Assembly: GCF_001586215.1 (NCBI RefSeq)
Contig: NZ_CP014634.1
Coordinates: 1,612,001 to 1,676,000 of the forward strand
Direction of reading: 5' to 3'
Source: Corynebacterium simulans
GTDB taxonomy: Bacteria > Actinomycetota > Actinomycetes > Mycobacteriales > Mycobacteriaceae
Length of the DNA stretch: 64,000 nt
A program made the position numbers and the translations under genes. Shown here piece by piece: positions 13,526-20,958 of this stretch (positions are counted from its first letter, which is position 1; every line of letters begins with the position of its first letter). The notes under the pieces are model-generated. The model worked only from the letters and a program-made list of their open reading frames with translations, searched no databases and was not told the origin of the DNA.

Positions 13526-13669
13526 ATGGATTTTGACTCTCTTCTCGCACCGGTAATTGAATTCTTCTCCAACGGTATTGGCGCCGTAATCGCACAGATT
13601 GCGGAGTTCTTTTACTCCGTATTTTTCCCAGCTAATGCAGACGCTGCAACTACTGCGGATCTTGGTTAG
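13526..13669 (+). CDS. 47-residue hydrophobic/amphipathic small protein
   Basis: It begins MDFDSLLAPVIEFF and ends ADAATTADLG. The centre alternates hydrophobic and small residues (SNGIGAVIAQIAEFFYSVFF), then a short acidic/Ala-rich tail follows. There is no cleavable signal peptide. Size, acidity and amphipathic character resemble the small corynebacterial outer-membrane porins of the PorA/PorH type (45-57 residues), but I see no sequence motif proving this. It is divergent from the pseudouridine synthase and 43 nt upstream of the universal stress protein. It could also be a stress-linked membrane peptide. Confidence 0.5.
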   Translation: MDFDSLLAPVIEFFSNGIGAVIAQIAEFFYSVFFPANADAATTADLG

Positions 13670-13712
13670 TACGTACTAGACTGAGGGTATAACCAGCTGA
13701 AAGGAAAACATC

Positions 13713-14612
13713 ATGGCCAAGGAAGACATTGTTGTTGTTGCCGTAGACGGTTCGGAAGCCTCCAAGAACGCTGTTCGTTGGGCTGCTAACACCGCAACCA
13801 AGCGCGGCATCCCGCTGCGCATTGCCTCCAGCTACACCATGCCGCAATTCCTGTACGCAGAGGGCATGGTTCCTCCGAAGGAACTATTCGATGATCTGCA
13901 GGCAGAAACCCTGGAGAAGATCGAAGAAGGCCGCGCCATCGCTCATGAGGTTTCGCCGGATCTGAAGATTGGCCACACGGTGGCTGAAGGCTCCCCGATT
14001 GACATGCTGCTGGAAATGTCGAAGGACGTCACGATGATTGTCATGGGCTCCCGCGGCATGGGTGGCCTCTCCGGCATGGTGATGGGTTCCGTTTCAGCTT
14101 CCGTGGTTTCCCACGCTGCCTGCCCGGTTGTAGTTGTCCGTGAGAACAACAACGTCACCGAGCTGAACAAGTACGGTCCGGTTGTTGTCGGTGTCGATGG
14201 TTCTGAGGTTTCCCAGAGGGCTACCGCTTATGCCTTCAAGGAAGCAGATGCTCGTGGTGCTGAGCTCATCGCAGTTCACACTTGGATGGACATGCAGGTC
14301 CAGGCTTCCCTCGCTGGCCTCTCCGCAGCACAGGCTGAGTGGGCAGACGTGGAAAAGGAGCAGGCAGAACTGCTCAGCGAGCGCATTGCTTCCCTCCAGG
14401 AGGAGTACCCAGGCGTTCAGGTGAAGAAGGTTATTGCCCGTGACCGCCCGGTTCGTGCACTTACCGACGCCGCCGATGGCGCCCAGCTGCTCGTCGTTGG
14501 CTCCCACGGCCGCGGCGGATTCAAGGGCATGCTTCTTGGCTCCACCTCCCGCGCACTCTTGCAGTCGGCACCATGCCCGATGATGGTTGTGCGTCCGGAC
14601 TCCGGAGAATAG
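13713..14612 (+). CDS. tandem universal stress protein (UspA family)
   Basis: 299 residues made of two Usp domains (about 1-145 and 155-297). Each ends in the nucleotide-binding signature G-2x-G-9x-G(S/T): GSRGMGGLSGMVMGSVS in the first and GSHGRGGFKGMLLGSTS in the second, so both halves should bind ATP. AAAGGAAAACATC before the ATG supplies the ribosome binding site. Such tandem Usp proteins act in stationary phase and hypoxia in actinobacteria. A clear terminator follows. Confidence 0.93.
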   Translation: MAKEDIVVVAVDGSEASKNAVRWAANTATKRGIPLRIASSYTMPQFLYAEGMVPPKELFDDLQAETLEKIEEGRAIAHEVSPDLKIGHTVAEGSPIDMLLEMSKDVTMIVMGSRGMGGLSGMVMGSVSASVVSHAACPVVVVRENNNVTELNKYGPVVVGVDGSEVSQRATAYAFKEADARGAELIAVHTWMDMQVQASLAGLSAAQAEWADVEKEQAELLSERIASLQEEYPGVQVKKVIARDRPVRALTDAADGAQLLVVGSHGRGGFKGMLLGSTSRALLQSAPCPMMVVRPDSGE

Positions 14613-14666
14613 AGCGCTAGTTTCTGGGCGTTCCCTGGCAATTAACTAACGATTCATCAACGCTTC

Positions 14667-14703
14667 GAGGGGCGACCTGCGGAAACGCAGATCGTCCCTT
14701 TTG
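14667..14703 (+). terminator. intrinsic terminator after the Usp gene
   Basis: AGGGGCGACCTGCG pairs with CGCAGATCGTCCCT (one mismatch) around GAAA, followed by TTTTGTG. Confidence 0.85.
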
Positions 14704-14767
14704 TGTTTATATTTTTTGCTGGCACCATAGTGCTTGTAGCTGAAAGAACTAATAAAAGGAGATAGCT

Positions 14768-15031
14768 ATGGGCATGGGCCTTGGATTTTTCGGTTCGATC
14801 ATCGTCGGTATTATCGCTGGCTGGTTGGCAGAGAAGATTATGAAGCGTGATCACGGTCTGCTGACCAACCTGATCGTTGGTGTTTTGGGTGGCCTTATCG
14901 GTGCGGGCATCATGTCCCTTATCGGTGGCAGCACCGGTAGCAGCTGGATCTTGATGATTGTCGTTGCAACCCTCGGTGCTTGTTTGTTGCTGTGGATTGT
15001 CGGCCTGGTTACCAAGAAGTCTCCCAAGTAA
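14768..15031 (+). CDS. GlsB/YeaQ/YmgE-family small membrane protein
   Basis: 87 residues with three hydrophobic helices and the family pattern GIIAGWLAEKIM, then NLIVGVLGGLIGAGI and a C-terminal LLLWIVGLV. This family (transglycosylase-associated protein) is stress-induced and of unknown biochemical role. AAAGGAGATAGC gives a strong ribosome binding site. It lies alone between a terminator and a divergently controlled TetR promoter. Confidence 0.88.
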   Translation: MGMGLGFFGSIIVGIIAGWLAEKIMKRDHGLLTNLIVGVLGGLIGAGIMSLIGGSTGSSWILMIVVATLGACLLLWIVGLVTKKSPK

Positions 15032-15052
15032 ACAACGCTAATTAGCGTACAT

Positions 15053-15085
15053 ACCGGTTTGTCTATATTGTATAGATGAACCGGT
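15053..15085. promoter_or_regulatory. 33-bp palindromic operator of the TetR gene
   Basis: The arms ACCGGTT...TCTATA and TATAGA...AACCGGT are perfectly symmetric about position 69 of the 15000 block except at three position pairs. It ends 21 nt before the TetR start codon and covers a TATAGAT-type -10 sequence. This is what an autorepressor operator should look like. No second copy stands in front of another gene in this window. Confidence 0.8.
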
Positions 15086-15106
15086 TTTGTCGTTTTAGGA
15101 GAGGAT

Positions 15107-15715
15107 ATGCCAGAAAAGAAATCGCGCAGGAACCGTCCAAGTCCGCGCAGCCGACTCCTTGAGTCCGCAACCAATCTTTTCACCACCGAGGGCATTCGCG
15201 TCATCGGTATTGATCGCATTCTCCGCGAGGCGGATGTGGCCAAGGCATCCCTTTATTCCCTCTTTGGCTCTAAAGACGCCCTCGTCATTGCATATGTGGA
15301 GTCGCTTGATGAAAAGTATCGGGCCGATTGGGAAGCCCGTACCGCAAACATGACCGATCCGTACCAGAAGGTGCTGGCCTTCTTCGATAAAGCAATCGAG
15401 GAACAGCCAGAAATCGAATTCCGCGGCTCCCACTTCCTAAACGCGGCGGGCGAATATCCACGCCCTGAAACCGATGCTGAACGCGGCATCGTGGCAGCCT
15501 GCGTAGAGCACCGCACCTGGGTGCACAACACCATGACTGCGCTGCTTACCGCAAAGAACGGCTATCCTTCTGCCACGCAGGCAAGCCAGCTGCTCATCTT
15601 CCTGGACGGCGGCATGGCAGGCGCGCGCCTTACCCGTGAGCTTTCACCGCTGAAGACCGCGCGCGAACTGGCTATTCAGCTTCTTTCTGCGCCTCCTGCT
15701 GACTATTCGATTTAA
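15107..15715 (+). CDS. TetR-family transcriptional regulator
   Basis: 202 residues. The N-terminal TetR helix-turn-helix is clear (RLLESATNLFTTEGIRVIGI, then ILREADVAKASLYSLFGSKDALVIAYVE). The C-terminal half (about 85-200) is the ligand/dimerisation domain of the type with an LLIFLDGGMAGARL helix. It is a single-gene unit directly behind the 33-bp palindrome, so it probably represses itself. Its last 44 nt overlap the 3' end of the convergent YidC-like gene. The ligand and any other target are unknown. Confidence 0.9.
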   Translation: MPEKKSRRNRPSPRSRLLESATNLFTTEGIRVIGIDRILREADVAKASLYSLFGSKDALVIAYVESLDEKYRADWEARTANMTDPYQKVLAFFDKAIEEQPEIEFRGSHFLNAAGEYPRPETDAERGIVAACVEHRTWVHNTMTALLTAKNGYPSATQASQLLIFLDGGMAGARLTRELSPLKTARELAIQLLSAPPADYSI

Positions 15716-16646
15716 GCTGCTTGCGAGCCTCCGCCACGATGCGCATGTTTTCCTTGCGCTTCGCCTTAGCCTGTTTCTTTGCCTCCTTGCCGGAACGGGC
15801 TTTCTTTTTGCGCTTTTCTTCCTTGGAACGCCAGCGGCCGATGGTCTCACGGCGGAAGGCATGGACTTCCTCTGGTAGCGGGTAACGGCGGCGCAGGATT
15901 AGCTCATAAACCACTGTCTGGATGAGCGTGTAAAGATACGTCCAGCCCCAGTAGTAAATGATTGCCACCGGGATAGGTGCGTTCATTGCGGTGTTCCACA
16001 GCAGCCACGGCACCAAGAAGATAAGCAGGACCGTAAACCAGAGCATGCGGCGGTTGAACTTCTTATCAAACTGCGTGGTCAGATAAGAGCGGTAAAGCGT
16101 GATGACCATGTTCAGAACGGTGAACAAAAGCGCTAGCACCAAGATGGGAATCACAAGATCCTTGTGCTCACGGGCGAAATCCGTAATCGGTACTCCGTTG
16201 AGCAAGGTGGTGCGGAATGCCGCGACGTCTGCGGGATTTAAAAGGCCCACATGGTCGCTGTTGCCCTCGCGGGAGGCGCGCAAAACCACCTGGTAGAGGC
16301 CCAAGAACATCGGCATGATGATGAAGATGGGCAGGCAGCCTACCGCCGGGTTGAATTTGAATCGCTCACGCAGTTCCTTTTGCTCGGTGAGGATCTCCAT
16401 CGCCTCTTCCACCGTGGTTGCCTCTTTGAGGCGGGCATCGAGAGCGACCTGCTCGGGGCGCATGAGCGCGCCAATGCGCCCCGACTTCACCGAAAGCCAA
16501 TTCAGCGGTGCAATAAAGCTACGGATTGTGATCACAAGGAAGACTATTGCCACCAACCATGCCAGCGAGCTATCGAGGAATTGGGCGAAAAGTATGTGCC
16601 ACAACTTCATGATTCCGGAGACCGGGTACATGAATATTTCGAGCAT
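15672..16646 (-). CDS. YidC/Oxa1-family membrane insertase (paralogue)
   Basis: 324 residues. Transmembrane helix 1 is SSLAWLVAIVFLVITIRSFIAPL and is followed by the cytoplasmic coiled region (LKEATTVEEAMEILTEQKELRERF). NPAVGCLPIFIIMPMFLGLYQVV is the signature YidC stretch. Three more helices follow, then a very basic tail (RSKEEKRKKKARSGKEAKK) that may contact ribosomes. The standard YidC gene sits near the origin in corynebacteria, so this is likely a second copy. It is divergent from the sortase gene and may serve a subset of membrane proteins. Confidence 0.88.
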   Translation of the reverse strand: MLEIFMYPVSGIMKLWHILFAQFLDSSLAWLVAIVFLVITIRSFIAPLNWLSVKSGRIGALMRPEQVALDARLKEATTVEEAMEILTEQKELRERFKFNPAVGCLPIFIIMPMFLGLYQVVLRASREGNSDHVGLLNPADVAAFRTTLLNGVPITDFAREHKDLVIPILVLALLFTVLNMVITLYRSYLTTQFDKKFNRRMLWFTVLLIFLVPWLLWNTAMNAPIPVAIIYYWGWTYLYTLIQTVVYELILRRRYPLPEEVHAFRRETIGRWRSKEEKRKKKARSGKEAKKQAKAKRKENMRIVAEARKQLKSNSQQEAQKEAE

Positions 16647-16707
16647 GTTAATCCTTCACGAGGCGCGGATAGGGCTTTCTGTACTGTACAGCGATTAAGT
16701 TTAAATT

Positions 16708-17439
16708 ATGAGCAAAAATAGAGTGAGCACCGTCATCGGTGAGCTATTGCTGACCATTGGCGTCATCTTGCTTCTCTTTGCCTTCTATGAGGCCTACTGG
16801 ACCAACCTTGAGTCTGACCGCCTGCAGGAAAAGGCGAGCGAAAAATTGGAAACTCAGTGGCATAACCCCCGCGGAAAACTCCACCCCAAGCTGGGTGAGG
16901 CCTTTGCCCGGATGTATATCCCGACGTTCGGCTCGGATTTCCAATTCGCCATCGTTGAAGGCACGCAGGAAGAGGAACTGCTGCGCGGTCCAGGTCGCTA
17001 CACCGATAGTCAGATGCCGGGGGAACTCGGAAACTTCGCCGTCGCCGGACACCGCGTGGGCAAGGGTGCCCCATTTAATGACTTGGCTAACCTTGAGACC
17101 TGCGATGCCATCGTGGTCGAAACCCAGTCGGAGTGGATAACTTACCGCGTGTTGCCAATCGACGGCGCGCCAGCTGATTGCTTTAGCCCTGAGCAGAAGG
17201 CTAAGCCTGAGTACCAAGGTTTGAGCGGTCGGCATATCACGCTGCCTGGCGACGTCGGGGTTATCGCCCCTGTCCCGGGCTGGGATACCCCGGTCGAGCA
17301 GGCGTCGGAAGCCTTGCTCACCCTAACCACCTGCCACCCGCAGTTTTCGAATGCGGAGCGCATGATTGTCCATGCCATGGAAGTCGCACATGAACCGAAG
17401 GTAGAGGGCAAGACCCCTGCCGTACTGGAGGAGGGCTAG
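16708..17439 (+). CDS. class E sortase
   Basis: 243 residues. An N-terminal signal anchor (LLLTIGVILLLFAFYEAYW) tethers it to the membrane. The catalytic set is in order: histidine in VAGHRVG (about residue 115), cysteine in LTLTTCHP (about 211) and arginine in NAERMIV. This is the actinobacterial class E layout, which anchors LAxTG-type proteins to peptidoglycan. I see no sorting-signal substrate in the window. A 50-residue membrane protein follows after no gap and looks co-transcribed. Confidence 0.92.
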   Translation: MSKNRVSTVIGELLLTIGVILLLFAFYEAYWTNLESDRLQEKASEKLETQWHNPRGKLHPKLGEAFARMYIPTFGSDFQFAIVEGTQEEELLRGPGRYTDSQMPGELGNFAVAGHRVGKGAPFNDLANLETCDAIVVETQSEWITYRVLPIDGAPADCFSPEQKAKPEYQGLSGRHITLPGDVGVIAPVPGWDTPVEQASEALLTLTTCHPQFSNAERMIVHAMEVAHEPKVEGKTPAVLEEG

Positions 17440-17592
17440 ATGTATCGCGCACTATGGAATCTTTTGCCAGGGCCCACCGCCGTTAAAGCGGTGCTGGCTC
17501 TCGCGATTGCGGTTGGCGTATTTTTCCTCCTGATGGAGGTTATTTTCCCGTGGGTTTCGACGATAATGCCGTATAACGACGTGGCGGTTTAA
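17440..17592 (+). CDS. 50-residue membrane protein coupled to the sortase
   Basis: It starts MYRALWNLLPGPTAVKAV at an ATG immediately after the sortase stop, with GAGGAGGGC as ribosome binding site inside the sortase end. One strong membrane helix (VLALAIAVGVFFLLMEVIFPW) and a short outside tail. Small proteins of this shape follow class E sortases in corynebacteria in my recollection, so it may be an accessory subunit. Its stop overlaps the stop of the convergent DUF2020 gene. Confidence 0.75.
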   Translation: MYRALWNLLPGPTAVKAVLALAIAVGVFFLLMEVIFPWVSTIMPYNDVAV

Positions 17593-18143
17593 AGGCCTAA
17601 GTTCTTGATCGCCTCTTGGGCGATGAGCTCAGCCTTCAATGTCTGGAGCTGATTCGACCACACCAGCACGGCCTTGTTGTCCTTTTGCACGGCGTATACG
17701 GAATACGCTTCGTCAAAGACACCGCGGCCGCCGGACCAGCCTGCGAACTCGGCTAGTTCCGTGGAATCGACCGGGGCGGCCCAATCCACCACGGCACGGG
17801 CCTGTTCAACGTCCGGCATCTCGCGGACTACGACCGTGGCCTGCGGGTCTTCCGGATAGGACCAGAAGATGCACGCGGGGGTGCTAAAGCGCTTGTCGAC
17901 GGCCGTGCGGGTCATCCTTTGCCCATTCGTATCAGCTACCCACTGGGTATCGAGATAGGGGCAAGTTTCTTCGGCATTCGGCTCGGCGGTGGCATCGACG
18001 GGCAGGCCGTCTCCTGGAGCCGCGGAAGACGGCGCGGCGTCGTGAGGCGCGGGTGCGAAGTCGGTGGATGCGGTCTCCTGGGAGCTGCAGGCGCCGAGGG
18101 CGAGCGTGACGGCCAGAAGGCCGGACAGTAGGCTTTTGCGCAT
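17589..18143 (-). CDS. DUF2020 lipoprotein
   Basis: 184 residues from the ATG at 18143. The signal peptide MRKSLLSGLLAVTLALGACSS ends in the lipobox LALGAC, so the mature protein is lipid-anchored at Cys-18 or so. A linker rich in Ala, Pro and Ser follows. The DUF2020 domain (about 55-184) has CPYLDTQWVADTNGQRMTRT and CIFWSYPEDPQATVVV. The function of this corynebacterial/mycobacterial domain is unknown. Its start codon overlaps the start of the divergent histidine kinase gene. Confidence 0.88.
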   Translation of the reverse strand: MRKSLLSGLLAVTLALGACSSQETASTDFAPAPHDAAPSSAAPGDGLPVDATAEPNAEETCPYLDTQWVADTNGQRMTRTAVDKRFSTPACIFWSYPEDPQATVVVREMPDVEQARAVVDWAAPVDSTELAEFAGWSGGRGVFDEAYSVYAVQKDNKAVLVWSNQLQTLKAELIAQEAIKNLGL

Positions 18144-19314
18144 GATGTCCACAATAGACCAGCGTTCCTCAGAGACTGAGGCTTTGCGCAATGGCATTCA
18201 TATCCTTACCGCGACCTTGCTCGTGGTGGCTATCTTCAGCACGGTGCGCCTGCCGTTGTGGCAGGCCGTGATCAACCTGTTGCTGTTGACGGCGTTTGCG
18301 GCAATTTACTTCGCAGGCTCGGTCTTTTTGGAGCAATGGCCAAAGGGCGTGCGATACCTATGGCTGGTGATTCTATCCGTCGTGTGGATGGCAGACATGT
18401 TCGTCGCTCCCGTTGCGATTTACCTGGTCTTCGCGCTGTTCTTTTTGTATCTCTACGTACTGGACCTGTACGTGGGCATAGTTTGCGTCATTGCGGCGAC
18501 GGCGATTTCGGTGATCATGCAGATCCCGGGTGGGTTGACCTTCGGCGGTGTCATGGGACCTGCGGTCTCCGCGCTAGTGACGGTGGCCATCTATTACGCA
18601 TTCCGAGCCTTGTCCCTGATGAACCGCGAGCTCATCGAGACGCGTTCGCAGCTGGCGGAATCGGAACGTGAAAGCGGCATGATCGCAGAGCGCCAGCGCA
18701 TCGCCCACGAAATTCATGACACCCTAGCTCAGGGTCTTTCCTCCATCCAGATGCTGCTGCATGCGGCGGATCGGGACTTGGGGAAGGAAGACATCAAGCG
18801 AGCCCAGGAGCGCATCGAACTCGCGCGGCGAACTGCGGCCGATAACCTGCACGAAGCCCGCGCCATGATTGCGGCGCTCCAACCGCCCGCGCTGGCGGAG
18901 GCCTCACTGGAGGCGGCGCTTAACCGCATGGCTGAGAACTTTGCGGCCACTAGCGGCGTGAATGTCGAGGTGGAGGCAGAAGGTGAAGAACTTAAGCTGC
19001 CGATGAAGGTAGAGGCGGCGCTTTTGCGTATCGCGCAGGGTGCGGTGGGCAACGTCGTCAAGCATGCGGGTGCCACCCGCGCGCGCATCACCGTGACTTA
19101 TGCCCCGGACGAGGTGCGTGTCGACGTCGTGGATAACGGGCATGGCTTTGACGTAGCGAAGGTGCAGGACCAGCCCGCGGGCCTGGGGCATATTGGGCTC
19201 AGCGCTATGAGCCGGCGCGCGGAGGAGCTCGGCGGTGAGGTCGTGGTGGAGTCAACACCAGGTTCCGGTACTGCGGTGTCAGTTAGTATGCCCTTGGGCG
19301 GCACGGTAGATTAA
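18142..19314 (+). CDS. sensor histidine kinase (NarL-type partner)
   Basis: 390 residues from the ATG at 18142 (next ATG 18145). There are five or six N-terminal membrane helices (about 20-155), a short coiled linker, then HisKA_3 with the phospho-acceptor histidine in RIAHEIHDTLAQGLSS. The HATPase domain shows N in GAVGNVVKHAG, DVVDNGHGFD and GLGHIGLSAM. It resembles MacS-type actinobacterial kinases. The response regulator starts 42 nt downstream. The signal is unknown; the compact membrane module with almost no outside loops suggests sensing in the membrane. Confidence 0.9.
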   Translation: MMSTIDQRSSETEALRNGIHILTATLLVVAIFSTVRLPLWQAVINLLLLTAFAAIYFAGSVFLEQWPKGVRYLWLVILSVVWMADMFVAPVAIYLVFALFFLYLYVLDLYVGIVCVIAATAISVIMQIPGGLTFGGVMGPAVSALVTVAIYYAFRALSLMNRELIETRSQLAESERESGMIAERQRIAHEIHDTLAQGLSSIQMLLHAADRDLGKEDIKRAQERIELARRTAADNLHEARAMIAALQPPALAEASLEAALNRMAENFAATSGVNVEVEAEGEELKLPMKVEAALLRIAQGAVGNVVKHAGATRARITVTYAPDEVRVDVVDNGHGFDVAKVQDQPAGLGHIGLSAMSRRAEELGGEVVVESTPGSGTAVSVSMPLGGTVD

Positions 19315-19356
19315 ACTTTTGGATGATTGTCTCGACCACTTTAGGAGGAAGCGCGC

Positions 19357-19995
19357 GTGATTAGGGTCTTGTTGGCCGATGACCACGAGATCGTTCGCCT
19401 CGGGCTGCGATCCGTACTCGAAGGCGCTGAAGACATCGAGGTTGTAGGCGAGGTGGCAACTGCGGAGGCCGCGGTGTCCGCGGCACAGGCCGGCGGAATC
19501 GATGTCATCTTGATGGACTTGCGCTTCGGTGCCGGCGTGGAAGGCACGCGCGTGATGGGCGGTGCTGAGGCAACCGCAGCTATTCGCTCCTCCATGGCGC
19601 ATCCGCCGAAGGTTCTCGTAGTGACTAACTATGACACCGACGCCGATATTCTCGGCGCCATTGAGGCTGGCGCAGTGGGCTACCTGCTCAAGGACGCTCC
19701 GCCGAACGAGCTGCTCGCTGCCGTGCATTCCGCCGCAGATGGTGACTCGGCGCTTTCGCCGATCGTGGCAGATCGTTTGATGACCCGCGTGCGCACTCCG
19801 CGCACCTCGTTGACCCCGCGAGAGCTAGAGGTACTCAAGCTGGTGGCTGCCGGCGCTTCCAACCGTGAGATCGGCCAAGACCTCATGCTGTCTGAGGCAA
19901 CCGTGAAGTCCCACCTGGTGCACATCTACGACAAGCTGGGCGTGCGCTCGCGTACCTCCGCTGTGGCGGCTGCTCGCGAGCAGGGCGTGTTGTAG
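19357..19995 (+). CDS. NarL/FixJ-family response regulator
   Basis: 212 residues from a GTG after AGGAGGAAGCGC. The receiver domain has the acidic pair in LLADDHEIV, the phosphorylated aspartate in VILMDLRFG (about 54), the switch threonine/serine region VLVVTNYD and the lysine in YLLKDAPP. The LuxR helix-turn-helix is LTPRELEVLKLVAAGASNREI, then LMLSEATVKSHLVHIYDKL. It forms a two-component pair with the kinase just upstream. Regulon unknown. Confidence 0.94.
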   Translation: MIRVLLADDHEIVRLGLRSVLEGAEDIEVVGEVATAEAAVSAAQAGGIDVILMDLRFGAGVEGTRVMGGAEATAAIRSSMAHPPKVLVVTNYDTDADILGAIEAGAVGYLLKDAPPNELLAAVHSAADGDSALSPIVADRLMTRVRTPRTSLTPRELEVLKLVAAGASNREIGQDLMLSEATVKSHLVHIYDKLGVRSRTSAVAAAREQGVL

Positions 19996-20036
19996 AGCCT
20001 TCTCGGCCTTACTGCCCACAGGGGGGAAACGGGATA

Positions 20037-20303
20037 TTACTGGGCGCCTGCTGCGTTGTAGGCGTCCACAATCTCGTGCGGAATCTTGCCGCGGTGAGCA
20101 ACCGGGATGCCCCGCTTGCGTGCCCATGCGCGCACCTTGCTAGGCTCGATGTAAAGAAACCGCCCCTTTTTAAGGTTCTTATTAGAGGCCCAAAACTTGG
20201 TTGAGCCTTCATAAGAAAAATAAAAAAGGCGGCGTGGAGAACTGCTCTGCTGGTTGACCTTATGCGGACAGACGCTGCTGGATTTCAGCGGTGATGTTGT
20301 CAA
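20037..20303 (-). pseudogene. Lsr2 C-terminal DNA-binding domain, stand-alone or remnant
   Basis: The last 36 codons (20040-20147) read EPSKVRAWARKRGIPVAHRG, then KIPHEIVDAYNAA. This is the AT-hook-like Lsr2 C-terminal domain with the RAWARxxG and RGxIP core. The preceding residues (FWASNKNLKKGRFLYI) do not match the Lsr2 N-terminal dimerisation domain. The open frame upstream runs into the end of the DUF6474 gene and has no convincing start. Either it is a truncated Lsr2 copy or a single-domain protein using a non-standard start near 20215. Confidence 0.45.
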
Positions 20304-20892
20304 TCTCCGCGTTGATGGTCTTGTGCACGCGGCGGCGCTGCTGGTCGGTCATATACTCGGCGTTATCGATGGAAGAGTCAACCTCGTTGAGGCGCTCCTT
20401 CACGTCACGCTTGAAGCCGGCCGGGAGGTCAGAATCCTTGAGGGTGTTGCGGATGCCTGCGGTGCGAGCCTTTAAGGAAGCACCGTGGCCGGAGAATGCC
20501 GCCATCTGATCGGTAGTCAGGCCGGCTTTCTTAGCGCGGTTGGCCTCAAGCTGGCCCTGTGCCGCAACGATGCCACGGTAAACGAGCGGCAGCAGCAGTG
20601 GGGCAGCGGTGCGCAGAGCACCGGCGTAACGCTTGACATTGTCCTTGTTAAGGCGGCCGTGCTTGAGCTTATCGAGCTCGAGCTGTGCCATCTTCTTTTC
20701 GTGCTTGCGGCGCTTCTTAAGGCCCTTCTCCTCGGACTTGATGAGCGCCTTTTCCTGCTTGGCCAGGAGCTTCTGCTGGCGCTGCTGGGCCTTGGATGCT
20801 TCCTTAACCTCTGCCTTGACGCGGGTCTTGGCGGCCTTGACCTCGGCGCGTGCTTCGCGGCGAGCCTTCCTAATCTTCTTCACGATGCTCAT
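20260..20892 (-). CDS. DUF6474-family protein
   Basis: 210 residues. The first 95 form a highly charged coiled coil (KKIRKARREARAEVKAAKTR and QQKLLAKQEKALIKSEEKGL). A short hydrophobic stretch (YAGALRTAAPLLLPLVYRGI) follows, then a helical C-terminal domain (TTDQMAAFSGHGASLKARTA and MTDQQRRRVHKTINAEID). It matches my memory of the corynebacterial DUF6474 family, function unknown. The shape suggests a membrane-associated helical protein. It is divergent from the nuclease gene, sharing the short gap 20893-20958. Confidence 0.8.
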   Translation of the reverse strand: MSIVKKIRKARREARAEVKAAKTRVKAEVKEASKAQQRQQKLLAKQEKALIKSEEKGLKKRRKHEKKMAQLELDKLKHGRLNKDNVKRYAGALRTAAPLLLPLVYRGIVAAQGQLEANRAKKAGLTTDQMAAFSGHGASLKARTAGIRNTLKDSDLPAGFKRDVKERLNEVDSSIDNAEYMTDQQRRRVHKTINAEIDNITAEIQQRLSA

Positions 20893-20958
20893 AAATTTTT
20901 CCTTTACTTAATTGTCTGGGTTCAACTTTACCTTGCTGTTCTATTAAGCTCACCCGTT

